From positions 1,240,001 through 1,304,000 of the forward strand of contig OX337234.1 of the NCBI GenBank assembly GCA_946965045.2: DNA of 64,000 nucleotides, given 5' to 3'. This DNA is from Epithemia pelagica (lineage: Eukaryota > Bacillariophyta > Bacillariophyceae > Surirellales > Surirellaceae). The notes beneath the pieces were generated by a model. The model ran no database searches. It was not told where the DNA came from and was given only the letters and a program-made list of their open reading frames with translations. A program made the translations under genes and the position numbers. Positions 10,491 to 21,054 of the stretch are shown here, one piece after another; position 1 is the stretch's first letter; the number at the start of each line of letters is the position of its first letter.

Positions 10491-12390
10491 TTGGACCGCG
10501 ACAAGGACCGCTACGAAAATAATACATTTCGGCCAAACGCAGCGGTAAAAGACCATGTTGGCATTCGGTCCACAGTGATTGAGGATGCCGAATGACCAAG
10601 GTCCGAATATTATCGAATGGTCCCTTGTATCGACATGCCAAATGCAAAGGCGTGTAGCGACATCCATCTCCGTGCGTCCGATAAAAGACCCATTGGGGAT
10701 GGAGTCGTGTCAAATACTCCACCATTGACTCATTGTTGCTGGTGCTTACGGATTCGTCCAGAGCCCTTGTCGTAGTGTCTCGGGCGGCTTGTTCTTCTTC
10801 GGATTGGGAGTGTTGTTGCTCCTCCGTATCCAATTGCAGTCGTGTATGCGAATCATTTTCCATGGCCGCATAATGCAATAAGGTGGCACCCCATTGATCC
10901 ATCCAAAACACATCTTCTTCCATTCGACGAGGACGAAGTCGACCCGGATGGAATGTTTCTTGTTGCTGTTGTTGTTGTTGTTGCTGCTGTTCGTGTTGGT
11001 GCCACAACCAATCCAGGACGGCTGCGGTTTGATGGCGGGCGGCATAAAAAATGGGGGTACAAAATTTGGAATCTCGTACCACCAAGGTGGACGGAGCCAT
11101 CTGTATCAAATACTGCACAAGGGGTAAATTTCCAGTTTGACGGCACGCCAAATGCAAGGGTGTTCGACCCTTGTCATCGGCCGCCGAACAATACTCGTAT
11201 ACGAGGCTCGTGGGACGAATGGTATCATCATTATCATGGTTGCGGTTGTTGTTGTGACTGTTGTTGTCGTCGTCGTGGTTCCTTCTCGTGCCATTCGTCG
11301 ATATTGTGTCCGAGTTGATAGTCGCTTCTCGTTCTTGATGTTCTTGTTGCTGTTCCATCAAGGCCGCATGCAAATAGTGGACGACATTCATGGGTGCCTG
11401 TCCTCGTGCCACAATGTGCATGACATTCCATTGTTCAAAGGCACAGGGAGTGGTCAATCCCTGAGGCCACGAGGGGACCAATACTTGTTGCAGGAGTGGC
11501 AAACACTGTCGCTGAAAATACAAGGCCAAATGCAAGGGATACAAACCATCGAATCGAGGAAGCGACAAGGCTGGTGGATGGTGGCGATACAAAAATTGCA
11601 CCACAGGGATGGAGGCACCAAAGGTACAGGCATAGTGCAAGGGCAAACATCCCTTGCGAGATTCGCGTTGTCGAATCGCCGTTGGATAGGCCTGGTAGAC
11701 GGTCTGTACCAAGGGGAGGGGCGTTGCGGGGAAACAGGCCAAAATGGCCAAGAGGGTCAAGTGTCGTGTCGTACCATGATCCCATTGAAATTCATAGCGT
11801 TTGTGACACAGTCCTGGATACTGGTCGACCAACTGTGTGACAGCGGCAAAATTGACGCCGCAGTGTGGCGTGCCTACGTGTGGGAGGACTGGCAGTTGTT
11901 GTTGTTGTGGTTGTTGTTCCCCGTGAATGGGTGACGCGGCCAACCGATTGTCCAACAAATCCACCAAGACTCGTTCGGCCGCCAGTTCCTTGACAATGGC
12001 TTCGGCTCCCTTGGGAAGAGAGTGCCACCAACGACGGCTTCTTCTCTTTGGGGGTTGTGACGTGGCTGCTGTCACAATCCCCTCCACTGGTCGGTCTTTG
12101 TCGGAAACTTCCCACCATCGATCGTCATCGTCATCATCACTACTAGAACAGACCTTGTCGTCATGGGACGGTTCCGTTCGGCTGATGTGATGGTCCATAG
12201 AGTCTTGATGATTGTTCGTGGGGACGGAGGAGGAGGAATCCGTCGGATCAGTGTCCATACCGTTGCACTTGGAACAAGGAGCAGTCACGGAACGTGTGCT
12301 ACTGTAGGATTCGGTTTCCTTCGTGTGCATGGCAGGGGCTCCTGTAGTAGTTGCTGTATCGGAAACAGCCGTCGTCTCGTAGTTGGACAT
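10390..12390 (-). CDS. Ankyrin-repeat protein
   Basis: The open frame extends upstream to 12978, but the ATG at 12390 (MSNYETTAV) is the best start, giving 666 residues; the sequence before it is not protein-like. Residues 1-130 are Ser/Thr/Asp-rich and polar. The rest is an irregular ankyrin array with blocks such as KGCLPLHYACTFG, YPLHLALYFQ and RTPLHLACRQTGNLPLVQYL. The array is interrupted by Asn/His/Asp- and Gln-rich loops, which is common in diatom ankyrin proteins. It is a diverged paralogue of the 18885-20156 protein: same repeat order, the same CTFGAS element, and the same final VDERQ-like helix position. A protein-interaction scaffold role is inferred from the repeats; no partner can be named. 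Confidence 0.8.
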   Translation of the reverse strand: MSNYETTAVSDTATTTGAPAMHTKETESYSSTRSVTAPCSKCNGMDTDPTDSSSSVPTNNHQDSMDHHISRTEPSHDDKVCSSSDDDDDDRWWEVSDKDRPVEGIVTAATSQPPKRRSRRWWHSLPKGAEAIVKELAAERVLVDLLDNRLAASPIHGEQQPQQQQLPVLPHVGTPHCGVNFAAVTQLVDQYPGLCHKRYEFQWDHGTTRHLTLLAILACFPATPLPLVQTVYQAYPTAIRQRESRKGCLPLHYACTFGASIPVVQFLYRHHPPALSLPRFDGLYPLHLALYFQRQCLPLLQQVLVPSWPQGLTTPCAFEQWNVMHIVARGQAPMNVVHYLHAALMEQQQEHQEREATINSDTISTNGTRRNHDDDNNSHNNNRNHDNDDTIRPTSLVYEYCSAADDKGRTPLHLACRQTGNLPLVQYLIQMAPSTLVVRDSKFCTPIFYAARHQTAAVLDWLWHQHEQQQQQQQQQQETFHPGRLRPRRMEEDVFWMDQWGATLLHYAAMENDSHTRLQLDTEEQQHSQSEEEQAARDTTTRALDESVSTSNNESMVEYLTRLHPQWVFYRTHGDGCRYTPLHLACRYKGPFDNIRTLVIRHPQSLWTECQHGLLPLRLAEMYYFRSGPCRGPTSTSRSPMVDERQHVLEFLRKQMELHPRPVDNI

Positions 12391-12835
12391 TCGATCGGTC
12401 ACGAACTCTTTTCTGAGACACCTTTGCACTCTAGTAGAGTATTGGGTCCAATCGAAAAACGAATAGAAAGAATAGAGTCTTTTGCCTGTGTTCTGATGAT
12501 GAGAATGATGAGAGAGGGTATAGAGATGTCCTCTCTCTTTTCTACCTCTCTCTTGAAACTTGAAAGGCCTCACTATTTTGGCAAGCCTTTGTCCGGCGTT
12601 TCTTACCCTCAGCGTCACTTTCCAGCGCGTGTCCAAGAACGTTACACCCTGCACTAAACGTAACCCGCTTGGGATACTATGCTTGCGGTTTCGCGACTGA
12701 ACACTGAACCAGAAATTTGGGCGTGGATGGCACAGACCCGTGTAACGTGTAACCCCCTGTAATGTAACACAAAAACTCGACGAAAGGGGCTTCCTCCAGA
12801 TTGCTGGCGAGGAAAGCAATGCTTTGAGCTTGACG
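12391..12835. other. Upstream region of the ankyrin gene
   Basis: Likely holds the ankyrin gene promoter and 5' UTR, with CT/GA-rich tracts around 12490-12560. No coding content is supported. Confidence 0.4.
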
Positions 12836-13443
12836 ATGAATAAAGTGGTGACAGATATCGAACAAGTGGCTGCTTCCATAGAGCAGGTCGAGGCGGAAAT
12901 CACAAGACTTGCGCACGGATGGAAGATGAGAGATTGGCGAAGGAAGATGTGGCCTATTGGAGAAAAAAGGAGGAGCAATTACGAAAAAAGGAGGAGCAAT
13001 TGAGAGACAAAGAACTGTCTCTTGCTCTCAAGGTTATGGTGAAGGATGGAACAAATGAAGCCTTGAAGCGACTGGAATGCGAAAAAGTTCGAATGGACGA
13101 AGCAAAGTCAAAATGCCCAGACCAGGTCATGGGTGTTGAGGAGGACGGATTTCAGGATTTCGAAGATGGAGTTGTCATGTTGATGTCAAATGTCGGCAGG
13201 CACTATTCCAAGCTCGCGCCACAATACATTTTTGACTCTTTGATTAATCCTACACGAGAATGGCATCTTGCATGGCGACCCGCGCCTAGAAAATGTTGTT
13301 TGCGAGGATGGAAAACCTGTCTGGATTGATTTTGCTCAATCTTCCTTCGTCTTTGACAAATTTAGCATGGATGAGGAACGAGATCTTCTATCCCAAAATA
13401 TTGAAGAGAGATTCGGTCATAAATGTGGTGGTGTCGATTTCTG
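12836..13443 (+). pseudogene. Coiled-coil / kinase-like protein remnant of Crinkler-associated type
   Basis: Coding pieces lie in three frames. From the ATG at 12836: DIEQVAASIEQVEAEI, a coiled coil. After a shift near 12918: RKKEEQLRKKEEQLRDKE, then a Lys/Glu-rich linker. After a second shift near 13246: ILHGDPRLENVV followed by WIDFAQS, then a TGA at 13441-13443. The last block has the HGDxxxxN...IDF catalytic-loop and Mg-binding pattern of protein-kinase-fold enzymes. The 'EQLRxKE' coiled coil joined to such a domain is familiar from oomycete and diatom proteins associated with Crinkler-type effectors. Two frameshifts and a missing N-lobe mean it is probably not functional. Confidence 0.6.
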
Positions 13444-14634
13444 AGTAGTCTCGGCTATTTTTCACTATCGAGTGGAGAGAAACAATCGGAGCAATGGTTC
13501 GGTCGTTTTTGAAATGATGGCAACAACTAGTACCAAAACTGCATTCAAAGGCAGCAGCGCACTCAACATTTCATGGCCTATCCGCAAGGATCCACACTCA
13601 ATTGTCTTGCGTGCATCAATACAGATTCCTCCATCCACTGGTGCGCAACATCTCATGGAGATATCCCACCTGTATTTGGTACCGACTTTCCTCCGGAGGG
13701 CCAGCCCAGGAGCTCCAGGAACCGCCGTTCGAACCACCCACCTCTTTTCTTCGTATTGTAGGCTTGCAACACGAATTCTTGTCAGCAGAAGAACTCGAAA
13801 ACAGGATTCTCAAAGAAATTTCTTTGTTGTGTCCGTCATTCTCATCGCAAAGAGAGGTCTTCTCTTGGGATAAGCAAACTAGGAAAGAGGGTGCAACTCC
13901 CTTCTTTTGATGGTGCTGTGTTGGGCAAGAACTGGGTCGTCCATTGTCCAAATGGGTCTGGAGACGAGTGTCACCTCCCCTCCAATACCGCGTCTTTCAA
14001 TCGACAGGCAAGGACGAGTGTTTGTCATTCGCGGTATGTTCGATGTCGCTTGCGCAATGACTGCATTGGGTAGTTGAGATTTATGAGAGAATAAGCAAGT
14101 GCAAAGCATGTAGTACACTTTGCGTGGCACAGACTCGAACACAAGGAAAGAAAAGCCGACAATTTTGGCCTTGAGCGAAACTTTCCATGATAGATATGAT
14201 TTGGTCATGCAGGCCTCGCGGATGATGCGAACAAAAACTAAAAACAAAGAGTCATCCTCGTGTGGTCATCTTGAAATCATGTGGGGCCGGCCGACTTTCT
14301 CGATTTCTCGTCTTGCGACAGTTGCCATATAGATAATACAATAGTACAATAGCAGTCCCGAATTCCGCGTTCCCGCCCCCCGTCCCCCAGCCTTTGGTAC
14401 CCAAAAGATACTTTTCGACTGTAGACGGGAAGTGTACCATACACGGATTGGATGAATATTTCCGTTGCCTCTTTGATAAATAGCGGACGAGGTGCGAGCA
14501 AGACCGCCCACTGCCAAATCCCACTTCTTTCGGTCTTTGTCGTGTTTCCCCTCCCCACCAAAAGAGCGCAGCATTTTCTCCCTCTCTGGTTTGGTTCGAT
14601 AGAGGAATAGGCAGAGTATCTTGACACGATCGAG
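13444..14634. other. Gene-free region with possible degenerate coding scraps
   Basis: Several short plus-strand frames (13472-13910 and 13891-14073) follow the kinase-like remnant, but none shows a domain and they overlap. They may be further decay of that locus. The region 14250-14634 is CT/GC-rich and is presumably the promoter of the large gene starting at 14635. Confidence 0.4.
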
Positions 14635-17600
14635 ATGCCAAACCTGGGCACCCTTCAAACGATTGCCGGCGAATGGCAGCCAAATTCCATCATGCCAACG
14701 GCCAAAGATGAAAGAATGGTACCATCCGACACCATGCACGACATGAATCATCACTACACAAAGAACACGATTCACAGTAGTGGCAGTTGCCGAGCAACCA
14801 ATAAGCACGATACAATAGTATCATCTTCGCCATCACAATCACCCTCTGCTTCAATGCCTCCACAGCATTTTGGCAGCATCCGCGATAGTCACCACCACAG
14901 ACAAAACAACTATACCAGCAAGAACGACGAGCGGACAACATCATCACCTAGTGTCGTGCTCGATCTCGACGGTCTCTTATTTCAAATGCCTCGCGTTTCC
15001 AATGCTTTGAGCTATGATTACAGTTCCATTTCGTCCCGAGGAAGTATAAGCAGTTGTAGTCGAGGAGGAGGAGGAGGAGGTCCCAGTCGACGCGTCGAAG
15101 TCTCCCCTCTCGTTGTGAGAAGGAGAAGGACCACCATCTCGAGTCTCCAAGATCAGCAACAACATCAGCAGCAACAACAACGCCCTCCTTCGCCTCTGTA
15201 TTTTCAAATGGAATTCCTGGCCACGGCGGAAGAAGCGCATCGGATTACACGCTTGCATCGCGTCCTTTCCAAATTGAGTTTTTGGAATACGCAATCGTTG
15301 GTCCATACCAAACCACCCCGAAATACTACTACAGCGCCTCTCCCACAACCACGCCGAAGCTTTCGACGATCCACACCTCGTCGCAAACGGTCCAGCAAAC
15401 AACGCACCAGCAAACAGCAACAACAGCAGCAACTCATTGAAGTGGTGCCTCCTCATTCACCGCCCTTGCCCTTTTTGTCCTTGTCTCCCAATTCTTCGGG
15501 AAAGAACAATAACAACAACAACAAACTCCCTCCTCGTCCCTTGAATCACACCTTTTCCAACACCACCACAACCACCCATAGCAGCACCGATTCCAGTAGC
15601 GGTGGTGGTGGTGGAGGTACGGTTGGGTGGAGTCATTCGTCTTCCCATACGAGTAGTAATACCAGTAGTTCCCACCGTGCCGGAAGAAGAGGAGGACGGC
15701 GCCCAGAGGAGGAAGAAGAAGAAGAGGAAGAAGATTCCATTCACTTGCTTGCACCACCACACCCAGCCACGTCGTCGTACGAACCCATTGTTTCCGCCTC
15801 GGCCGAATGGTACGATACCGACGATGACGATCATGTGGTGTTGTTATCAGCTCAGGATAACAACCACCAATGGGAACCAGATCAAGCACAACAAGACTCG
15901 GAAGAACAAGGCAATTTGGAAGCCATTTGGTACCCCAAATGGCGCATGTTGGACGAAAGCCTTCCGGAAGAGACTCCTTCCATTCTCATTTTGGAAGAAG
16001 AAGAAGACGACGACGAGCAAGAGGATGACCAAGAGCAACCTATATCTCAAGATCCCAAGGAACAACATCGAATTATGCATGATCTGGAAATCCTATCCGA
16101 AGCCTTTACCTCCAAAAACTCGACGACCAATCACCAGGACGATCATCCTCCCCATTCGCTGCAGTGGGTGGACGAGGAAGATGGTGCAGGGGTGTTGGTG
16201 GCACCCACCGGTGCCACGTGTCCCACTTCCTCCCCGGATACCACTTCTTCCCGTACCACCTTGCAAAAGGATTGGTCCGTCTGGTTGAGTGTTCGCAAGC
16301 GTTGGAAGAATACCGTGCAAGGTGTCTTTTCGTCGTCCAGCAAAAAGACCATGCCCCAAGACAAAGATCCGCAACACCAAGGAGGCGCCTCCCGCGACAA
16401 GAGGCCGACAACGCAGTCGGGGACACGCAAGACATCGCTACGAGTGCCACGCAGAGACCGCAAGAAACAACCGCAACAACAACATGAAGAAACTACAGAA
16501 AGGCAGGAACATGACAAGGAAGGACCCGGCATGGCTCCCACATTAACAACCCAAGAGCTCGATGCCCCGTCCTCCCGAACTCTGTTACTCGACGATCATT
16601 ACAATCAAGTGGTTGTCGCTGCCCATGAACGACGATCGTCCTTTTCCTCTTTACCGAGTATCGAAGAAACAGTCGATGACACCAAGATTGGATTGTCACC
16701 AACCTCCAAGACAGTCGTATCCTCCGTGGTAGTATCTCCCCCCACGCATCATACACGCAGCAGCAGCTCTTCGGGCAACAGTTTTCGTTCCACCTTGATG
16801 AGATTGAATTGTTCACGCGATGAACAGGGGAAGGAATCCCTGGAAATGCATTGGCCATTGTTTGATCTCGACGATGATGAGGATGAAGAGGAAGAAGAGA
16901 TTGAAAAGGTGTCACCTGCGGAAAAGAGACAAGTTCCTACCGAGTCCACCACAACGGATCCACCCTCAAGTACGGATTTTGGGGAACTGAATGCACTCTC
17001 GTCGTCCTTGGTGACGTCCCATTCCCTGGAATGTTCAGCCTTGGCCGTCACGGTGGATCCCCAGGACCATTGTGCTCAGTTGGTCATGGTACCATCGACG
17101 GAGGATACCAACGCCTCCAACCACCAAACAACGACACCACCTGCTCATGCCTCCCAAATTACGGATTCCATCGCCCTGGCTCCATCGCCTTCGTGTATGA
17201 GCGATGCAGTGCTTAGTGGACTCGGTTTGGATCGTGTTGTGAGTTTCCCCTTTTCAGTGTCCAAATTCAACACGATGGAAAGCACAGATCAGATAAACCT
17301 CGAGGAAATAGGTTCGAACGACAACCCAGACCAAAGCCCAGCTCAGGACAAGGAAAATGAAAAGAACTCCACGGATACTGCTGCGAAGAACAAGGGTACA
17401 AAAGGGGGTTGTGAAACCAACAACGACAGGAATAAATCGACTTTGCGCTCTGCTCTTCACGTGAGATCGTCATCTGGTACCGCGAGAGAACCAGACGGTC
17501 GCTATCATCGAGTGGAATCTCCGGCATTCCCCCTTCAGAATGCAAACAGCTCCAAAAGGGAAGAAGATATCCCACTTTCTCCTCCGAAGAGACCTTCTGG

Positions 17601-18471
17601 TATCCAACGTCTATACGACTTTGCGCTAGACGCTGCAGCAGCTGCTGCCTCCGCTACTACTGGCAGGAGAGACGAGTCGCTCCCTGGCAACGAGACACCG
17701 GTAGCGCGCGCACGGAGGCTGGCTTTTATGCCTTCAGAGCAGCAACAAACCACTGCTCAAAAGCAAACGTCCAACCCTGTACAAGCACAGCAAGCAAGGT
17801 TGTCAACTTCATTCAGTACTCTGGACTCATTGCTTTGGACGGAGCAATCTGGGCCCACTTTTTCTCCGGTACCAGTTAATGTTCCTTTTGATGAACCTCC
17901 TTCGCAAGAACGAGACCCACTCTCAGAAAGAGAAATAAGAATCACATCACCAAATGTGAGGGCCCATACCCAGTCGAAGGACGCTCATCAACAACGGGGC
18001 TTGTTCGACATGGTTAACACCCGTGTTCTTGAGCCTATCATGAACTACACTCTCAATGAAGACATACCACACATGTGTGGACCCCCTCCAACATCGTCCA
18101 ATCATGAGAAGCATCCAACGTCTACATCGCCTTCATCATCTCTGTCCATGTCACCATTGGCACGTCATCCCGCACCTATCTCCAAGGCTGCAACTGCATC
18201 CCCTTACCGCAATGGTTCCCATTTTCGAAGTGCTAGAATGAATGGAATGCCGGAAGCAACTTCTTACGAACGGCCTCCACCGCCCGCCTATGCATGTTAT
18301 CCATTTGGTGGCGACAACGACAGCAGCACCTACAACACCTCATTGTATGAAACCCCCCAGAGACCCAAACAGTATTCCCAGAATCAATATTCAAGCCATC
18401 ATTATGTCCCTTCTTCGACGCCTTCTTCCGGAACGACTACACGCGTGAGTAGTCTCACTTCGATCCCGTAA
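14635..18471 (+). CDS. Very large disordered Ser/Thr/Gln-rich protein, unknown function
   Basis: One uninterrupted frame of 1278 codons from an ATG to TAA. Composition is extremely biased: poly-Gln, poly-Asn, poly-Gly, poly-Ser and long Glu/Asp runs (around residues 355-370, 445-470 and 740-760). Short ordered-looking islands stand out: a leucine/aromatic block near residue 110 (DLDGLLFQMP), a charged helix around 190-215 (EAHRITRLHRVLSKL), a WSVWLSVRKRWKN basic-aromatic patch near 545 and an alanine-rich helix (LDAAAAAAS) near 1000. No known domain is recognised. The length without stops supports a real gene in a GC-poor genome, but no role can be assigned. Confidence 0.75.
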   Translation: MPNLGTLQTIAGEWQPNSIMPTAKDERMVPSDTMHDMNHHYTKNTIHSSGSCRATNKHDTIVSSSPSQSPSASMPPQHFGSIRDSHHHRQNNYTSKNDERTTSSPSVVLDLDGLLFQMPRVSNALSYDYSSISSRGSISSCSRGGGGGGPSRRVEVSPLVVRRRRTTISSLQDQQQHQQQQQRPPSPLYFQMEFLATAEEAHRITRLHRVLSKLSFWNTQSLVHTKPPRNTTTAPLPQPRRSFRRSTPRRKRSSKQRTSKQQQQQQLIEVVPPHSPPLPFLSLSPNSSGKNNNNNNKLPPRPLNHTFSNTTTTTHSSTDSSSGGGGGGTVGWSHSSSHTSSNTSSSHRAGRRGGRRPEEEEEEEEEDSIHLLAPPHPATSSYEPIVSASAEWYDTDDDDHVVLLSAQDNNHQWEPDQAQQDSEEQGNLEAIWYPKWRMLDESLPEETPSILILEEEEDDDEQEDDQEQPISQDPKEQHRIMHDLEILSEAFTSKNSTTNHQDDHPPHSLQWVDEEDGAGVLVAPTGATCPTSSPDTTSSRTTLQKDWSVWLSVRKRWKNTVQGVFSSSSKKTMPQDKDPQHQGGASRDKRPTTQSGTRKTSLRVPRRDRKKQPQQQHEETTERQEHDKEGPGMAPTLTTQELDAPSSRTLLLDDHYNQVVVAAHERRSSFSSLPSIEETVDDTKIGLSPTSKTVVSSVVVSPPTHHTRSSSSSGNSFRSTLMRLNCSRDEQGKESLEMHWPLFDLDDDEDEEEEEIEKVSPAEKRQVPTESTTTDPPSSTDFGELNALSSSLVTSHSLECSALAVTVDPQDHCAQLVMVPSTEDTNASNHQTTTPPAHASQITDSIALAPSPSCMSDAVLSGLGLDRVVSFPFSVSKFNTMESTDQINLEEIGSNDNPDQSPAQDKENEKNSTDTAAKNKGTKGGCETNNDRNKSTLRSALHVRSSSGTAREPDGRYHRVESPAFPLQNANSSKREEDIPLSPPKRPSGIQRLYDFALDAAAAAASATTGRRDESLPGNETPVARARRLAFMPSEQQQTTAQKQTSNPVQAQQARLSTSFSTLDSLLWTEQSGPTFSPVPVNVPFDEPPSQERDPLSEREIRITSPNVRAHTQSKDAHQQRGLFDMVNTRVLEPIMNYTLNEDIPHMCGPPPTSSNHEKHPTSTSPSSSLSMSPLARHPAPISKAATASPYRNGSHFRSARMNGMPEATSYERPPPPAYACYPFGGDNDSSTYNTSLYETPQRPKQYSQNQYSSHHYVPSSTPSSGTTTRVSSLTSIP

Positions 18472-18884
18472 GAACCGGTAGACGCTTTTTTCATGTACAA
18501 AATGATCCTATGTTTAGCTTCTTCGTGCAATTCATAGGCACTATGTACGTTCCAAGTGTCCCTGGTAGTCTGTGTGGTTTTCTTGGAAGAGAGATTGATC
18601 TTCTTCATCCCTTTCCGCGAGTAAGGGCTTGATCTGTATCTGTATACTTACCGTCTTTGAAAGATTCCCAAAGAAAACAAGGGTGCCAAAAGGAACGAAG
18701 CAGTTCTACCTGAACTTGTTACAAGTGCGTCATTCATTCTCTCACGTATCATGTGATTCAAAGCAGTTTTTAACCTTCTCTATCACCAAATGTTAAGAAT
18801 CATCTCAGCCGCGAATCTCATCATTATCATCATCCGGATTCACATGATCTAGAGATAAATTACATAGTGCCAGTGCAACACGGT
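18472..18884. other. Intergenic region between convergent genes
   Basis: Shared 3' flank of the large plus-strand gene and the minus-strand ankyrin gene. No coding or repeat content was seen. Confidence 0.5.
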
Positions 18885-20156
18885 TTACTGACCGTAAAAC
18901 GAGTCATCGTCGTTGTTGTTACTGCTATTGTTGTTTTCGCGAAATGATATCATGTTGTGGTGATTTTCTTTGAAGCTTGCATTGGTGACGAGGGATATTG
19001 CATCATGAGGCTTGTACATCTTTTCTTCTGGCCGTGCCGTAACTCTTCTGATGTAGTCCACCACTTCGTGGCTTTCATTGTACAGTAGAGCCAAATCGAG
19101 AGGAGTATGACCATCGCCAGTTAGCATGACCAATGCTTTAGGTGCGTATTGGACGAGGAGTTTAATATTTTCGAGATTGTCTGAGAAGCGACATGAGCTA
19201 TGCAGGGGCGTGTATCGGTCCGTACAAAGAGTGGGAGTGACGGCCATTTCGGGATGTCGCTCCAACAAAAACCGGACGACATCGGCTGTATTATCCTTAG
19301 CGGCATAGTGCAACAGCGTTGCACCCACTTCATCCCTGGGAGGGTTGGTCGGCAATAGCAATTGGATCACTTCCAGCGTCTGATTTCTCGCTGCTCGAAA
19401 TAAAGGTGTATCGCGATCGCTATCCTCCATATGCAATGCTTCCGGTGCTGCCTCAAACAAGAACTTTACCACAGGCAAGTTTCCTTTCTTCCAACAAGCT
19501 TGATGTAACGGAGTACGTTTCTTGGTATCAAGGGTGAGAATGTCTTTGGAATTCAACTCATAGAGACGTTTCATCACTTCAAGAGTGGCCTGTCCGTTTG
19601 CCGCGTGATGCAAGACGGACCATTTGTCTTCATCGTACCTTTCGACTGCCTGAGGACATGCCTCAATCAAGTGTTGAATAATTTCAAATTGCGCCTTGAA
19701 GAAGACGGCAAGGTGGAGCGTCAATGTGCCATCGTTCCGAGGAGTCCAGAGACTCGATGGATTGTGCTCAATCAAAAAATTGATCACCTCCATGGATGCC
19801 CCGAAGGTACAGGCATAATCAATAACCTTGGTTCCCTTTTCTGAATCTTCCACTCGAATGGCTTCTGGATAAAGATGGTATATTGCTTTGACTGTATCCA
19901 ACGAGGGATCGAGACAGCACACAATGGAGAGCGGTATCAAGTCTCTGGATCCTCCAGACTCCCGACGAACCGGAAATGTCTCTCGACAAAGACCTGGAGA
20001 TTTCTCCAATGCCGCACGAATCGCCGCTTTGTCCACGGATCCAAACCGCTTCACCTCGTCCATGGAAAGGACCATGAAACTCACAAGTTGTGAAAAGGCC
20101 TGGCGGTCGCCCTCCGAAACAGGCTGGCCACTGGAAGCTGATTCCTGTGCGTTCAT
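18885..20156 (-). CDS. Ankyrin-repeat protein
   Basis: The frame opens at 20234 with TTG; the first ATG is at 20156 (MNAQES), giving 423 residues. After a roughly 40-residue lead come about nine ankyrin units spanning residues 60-375, with clear cores such as GTLTLHLAVFFKAQF, KWSVLHHAANGQATL, RTPLHQACWKKGNLP, ATLLHYAAKDNTADV and HTPLDLALLYNES. The C-terminus is an Asn/Asp-rich tail. Compared with the 10390-12390 protein the repeats are regular and lack low-complexity loops, so this looks like the better-conserved paralogue. The expected function is protein binding. Confidence 0.85.
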   Translation of the reverse strand: MNAQESASSGQPVSEGDRQAFSQLVSFMVLSMDEVKRFGSVDKAAIRAALEKSPGLCRETFPVRRESGGSRDLIPLSIVCCLDPSLDTVKAIYHLYPEAIRVEDSEKGTKVIDYACTFGASMEVINFLIEHNPSSLWTPRNDGTLTLHLAVFFKAQFEIIQHLIEACPQAVERYDEDKWSVLHHAANGQATLEVMKRLYELNSKDILTLDTKKRTPLHQACWKKGNLPVVKFLFEAAPEALHMEDSDRDTPLFRAARNQTLEVIQLLLPTNPPRDEVGATLLHYAAKDNTADVVRFLLERHPEMAVTPTLCTDRYTPLHSSCRFSDNLENIKLLVQYAPKALVMLTGDGHTPLDLALLYNESHEVVDYIRRVTARPEEKMYKPHDAISLVTNASFKENHHNMISFRENNNSSNNNDDDSFYGQ

Positions 20157-20682
20157 TTTCGTTCCTAGTGGTCCTTTTCGATACCAAATCTCTCTGTGGA
20201 GTCGTTGTATTTCGATTACTTTCTGTGCTCTCAATTCAACTTCTGTACCCTGCTGCTCCCAAGACGAGAGCTAGAGATGTCAGTGTTATGGATTATGGAA
20301 GTCTTCCCCGGTCCACAAATGACATTAGTCCTCCCATCCGCAGTCGCGCAAGAACAATAGCTCGCCCGCCGCTCATCGCGCAGGCGAGCCTCTCAGTAGT
20401 TCGCCGGGCGGCAAAGTTTGTGCGTTCAACGCATGAACAACATCTCTTGGACGCGATTTTCAAGTGTCGCATCAAGGCTCCATGGTTGGTTGTTGAATGT
20501 TTTACAGGTTCGCTGAAACGAGTGCCCGTACGAACGAACGTGAACTGACAGCGGCTTTTCTGATTCCATTTCGACACTGGACAAGACATTCACGATTCCT
20601 CAACAGCCGGCATAATCAATCATCTCGAGAGGAAGGAGAAGGAGGCGGGGTGTATCATTTCTGGAGAACGATATACGCAGTG
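20157..20682. other. Intergenic region
   Basis: Upstream of the minus-strand ankyrin gene and the small plus-strand gene at 20683; probably a bidirectional promoter. The plus frame is open from 20497 but the early part is not convincing. Confidence 0.35.
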
Positions 20683-21054
20683 ATGAACCAGAATCCAGAT
20701 GAAGCGTCGAATCGCTCAGCAAGCTTCCCCCAGAAAGAGGACGAAGAAGAAAACCATGAGAAAGGTGGTTGCACTGAGTTGATTCGAGTCTACATGACCC
20801 TTGTCCTTCTCGTGGCATCGATTATCAATCAAAACCGCAAGTCCCCAAACAAAGGAGAGCCTCCTCGCACCTCCACAACGAGAACCTCTCGCGTCTCTCC
20901 GACAACAATTCGTTCTTCCGCAACCTCCATTCCACGGTCCTCCATGACAAACACTCCGCGGTCTTCCGTTTCACGAACGCCTCGTTCCTCCATGGCTCAG
21001 TACGACTACAATGCATACAACAACTCACTGGGAAACAGTGTGCTTCGCTTTTGA
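20683..21054 (+). CDS. Small Ser/Thr/Arg-rich protein with one hydrophobic helix
   Basis: From the ATG at 20683 the protein has 123 residues; the frame also opens earlier at the 20497 ATG. An acidic N-terminal part (KEDEEENHEK) precedes a probable membrane helix (VYMTLVLLVASII). A repetitive basic tail follows with about six copies of an (S/T)xxRSS motif, such as TPRSS and IPRSS, ending in a Tyr/Asn-rich stretch. The RSS repeats resemble phosphorylation-prone disordered tails. No family is recognised, and gene status rests on the ordered composition only. Confidence 0.45.
   Translation: MNQNPDEASNRSASFPQKEDEEENHEKGGCTELIRVYMTLVLLVASIINQNRKSPNKGEPPRTSTTRTSRVSPTTIRSSATSIPRSSMTNTPRSSVSRTPRSSMAQYDYNAYNNSLGNSVLRF

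Noticed and set aside
14122-14146. GACTCGAACAC word resembling a tRNA T-arm on the minus strand
   Set aside because: No pairing acceptor stem or anticodon arm within 70-90 bases in the expected place.
15434-15889. Overlapping minus frames in the large disordered gene
   Set aside because: Mirror of low-complexity repeats; composition is that of the opposite strand.
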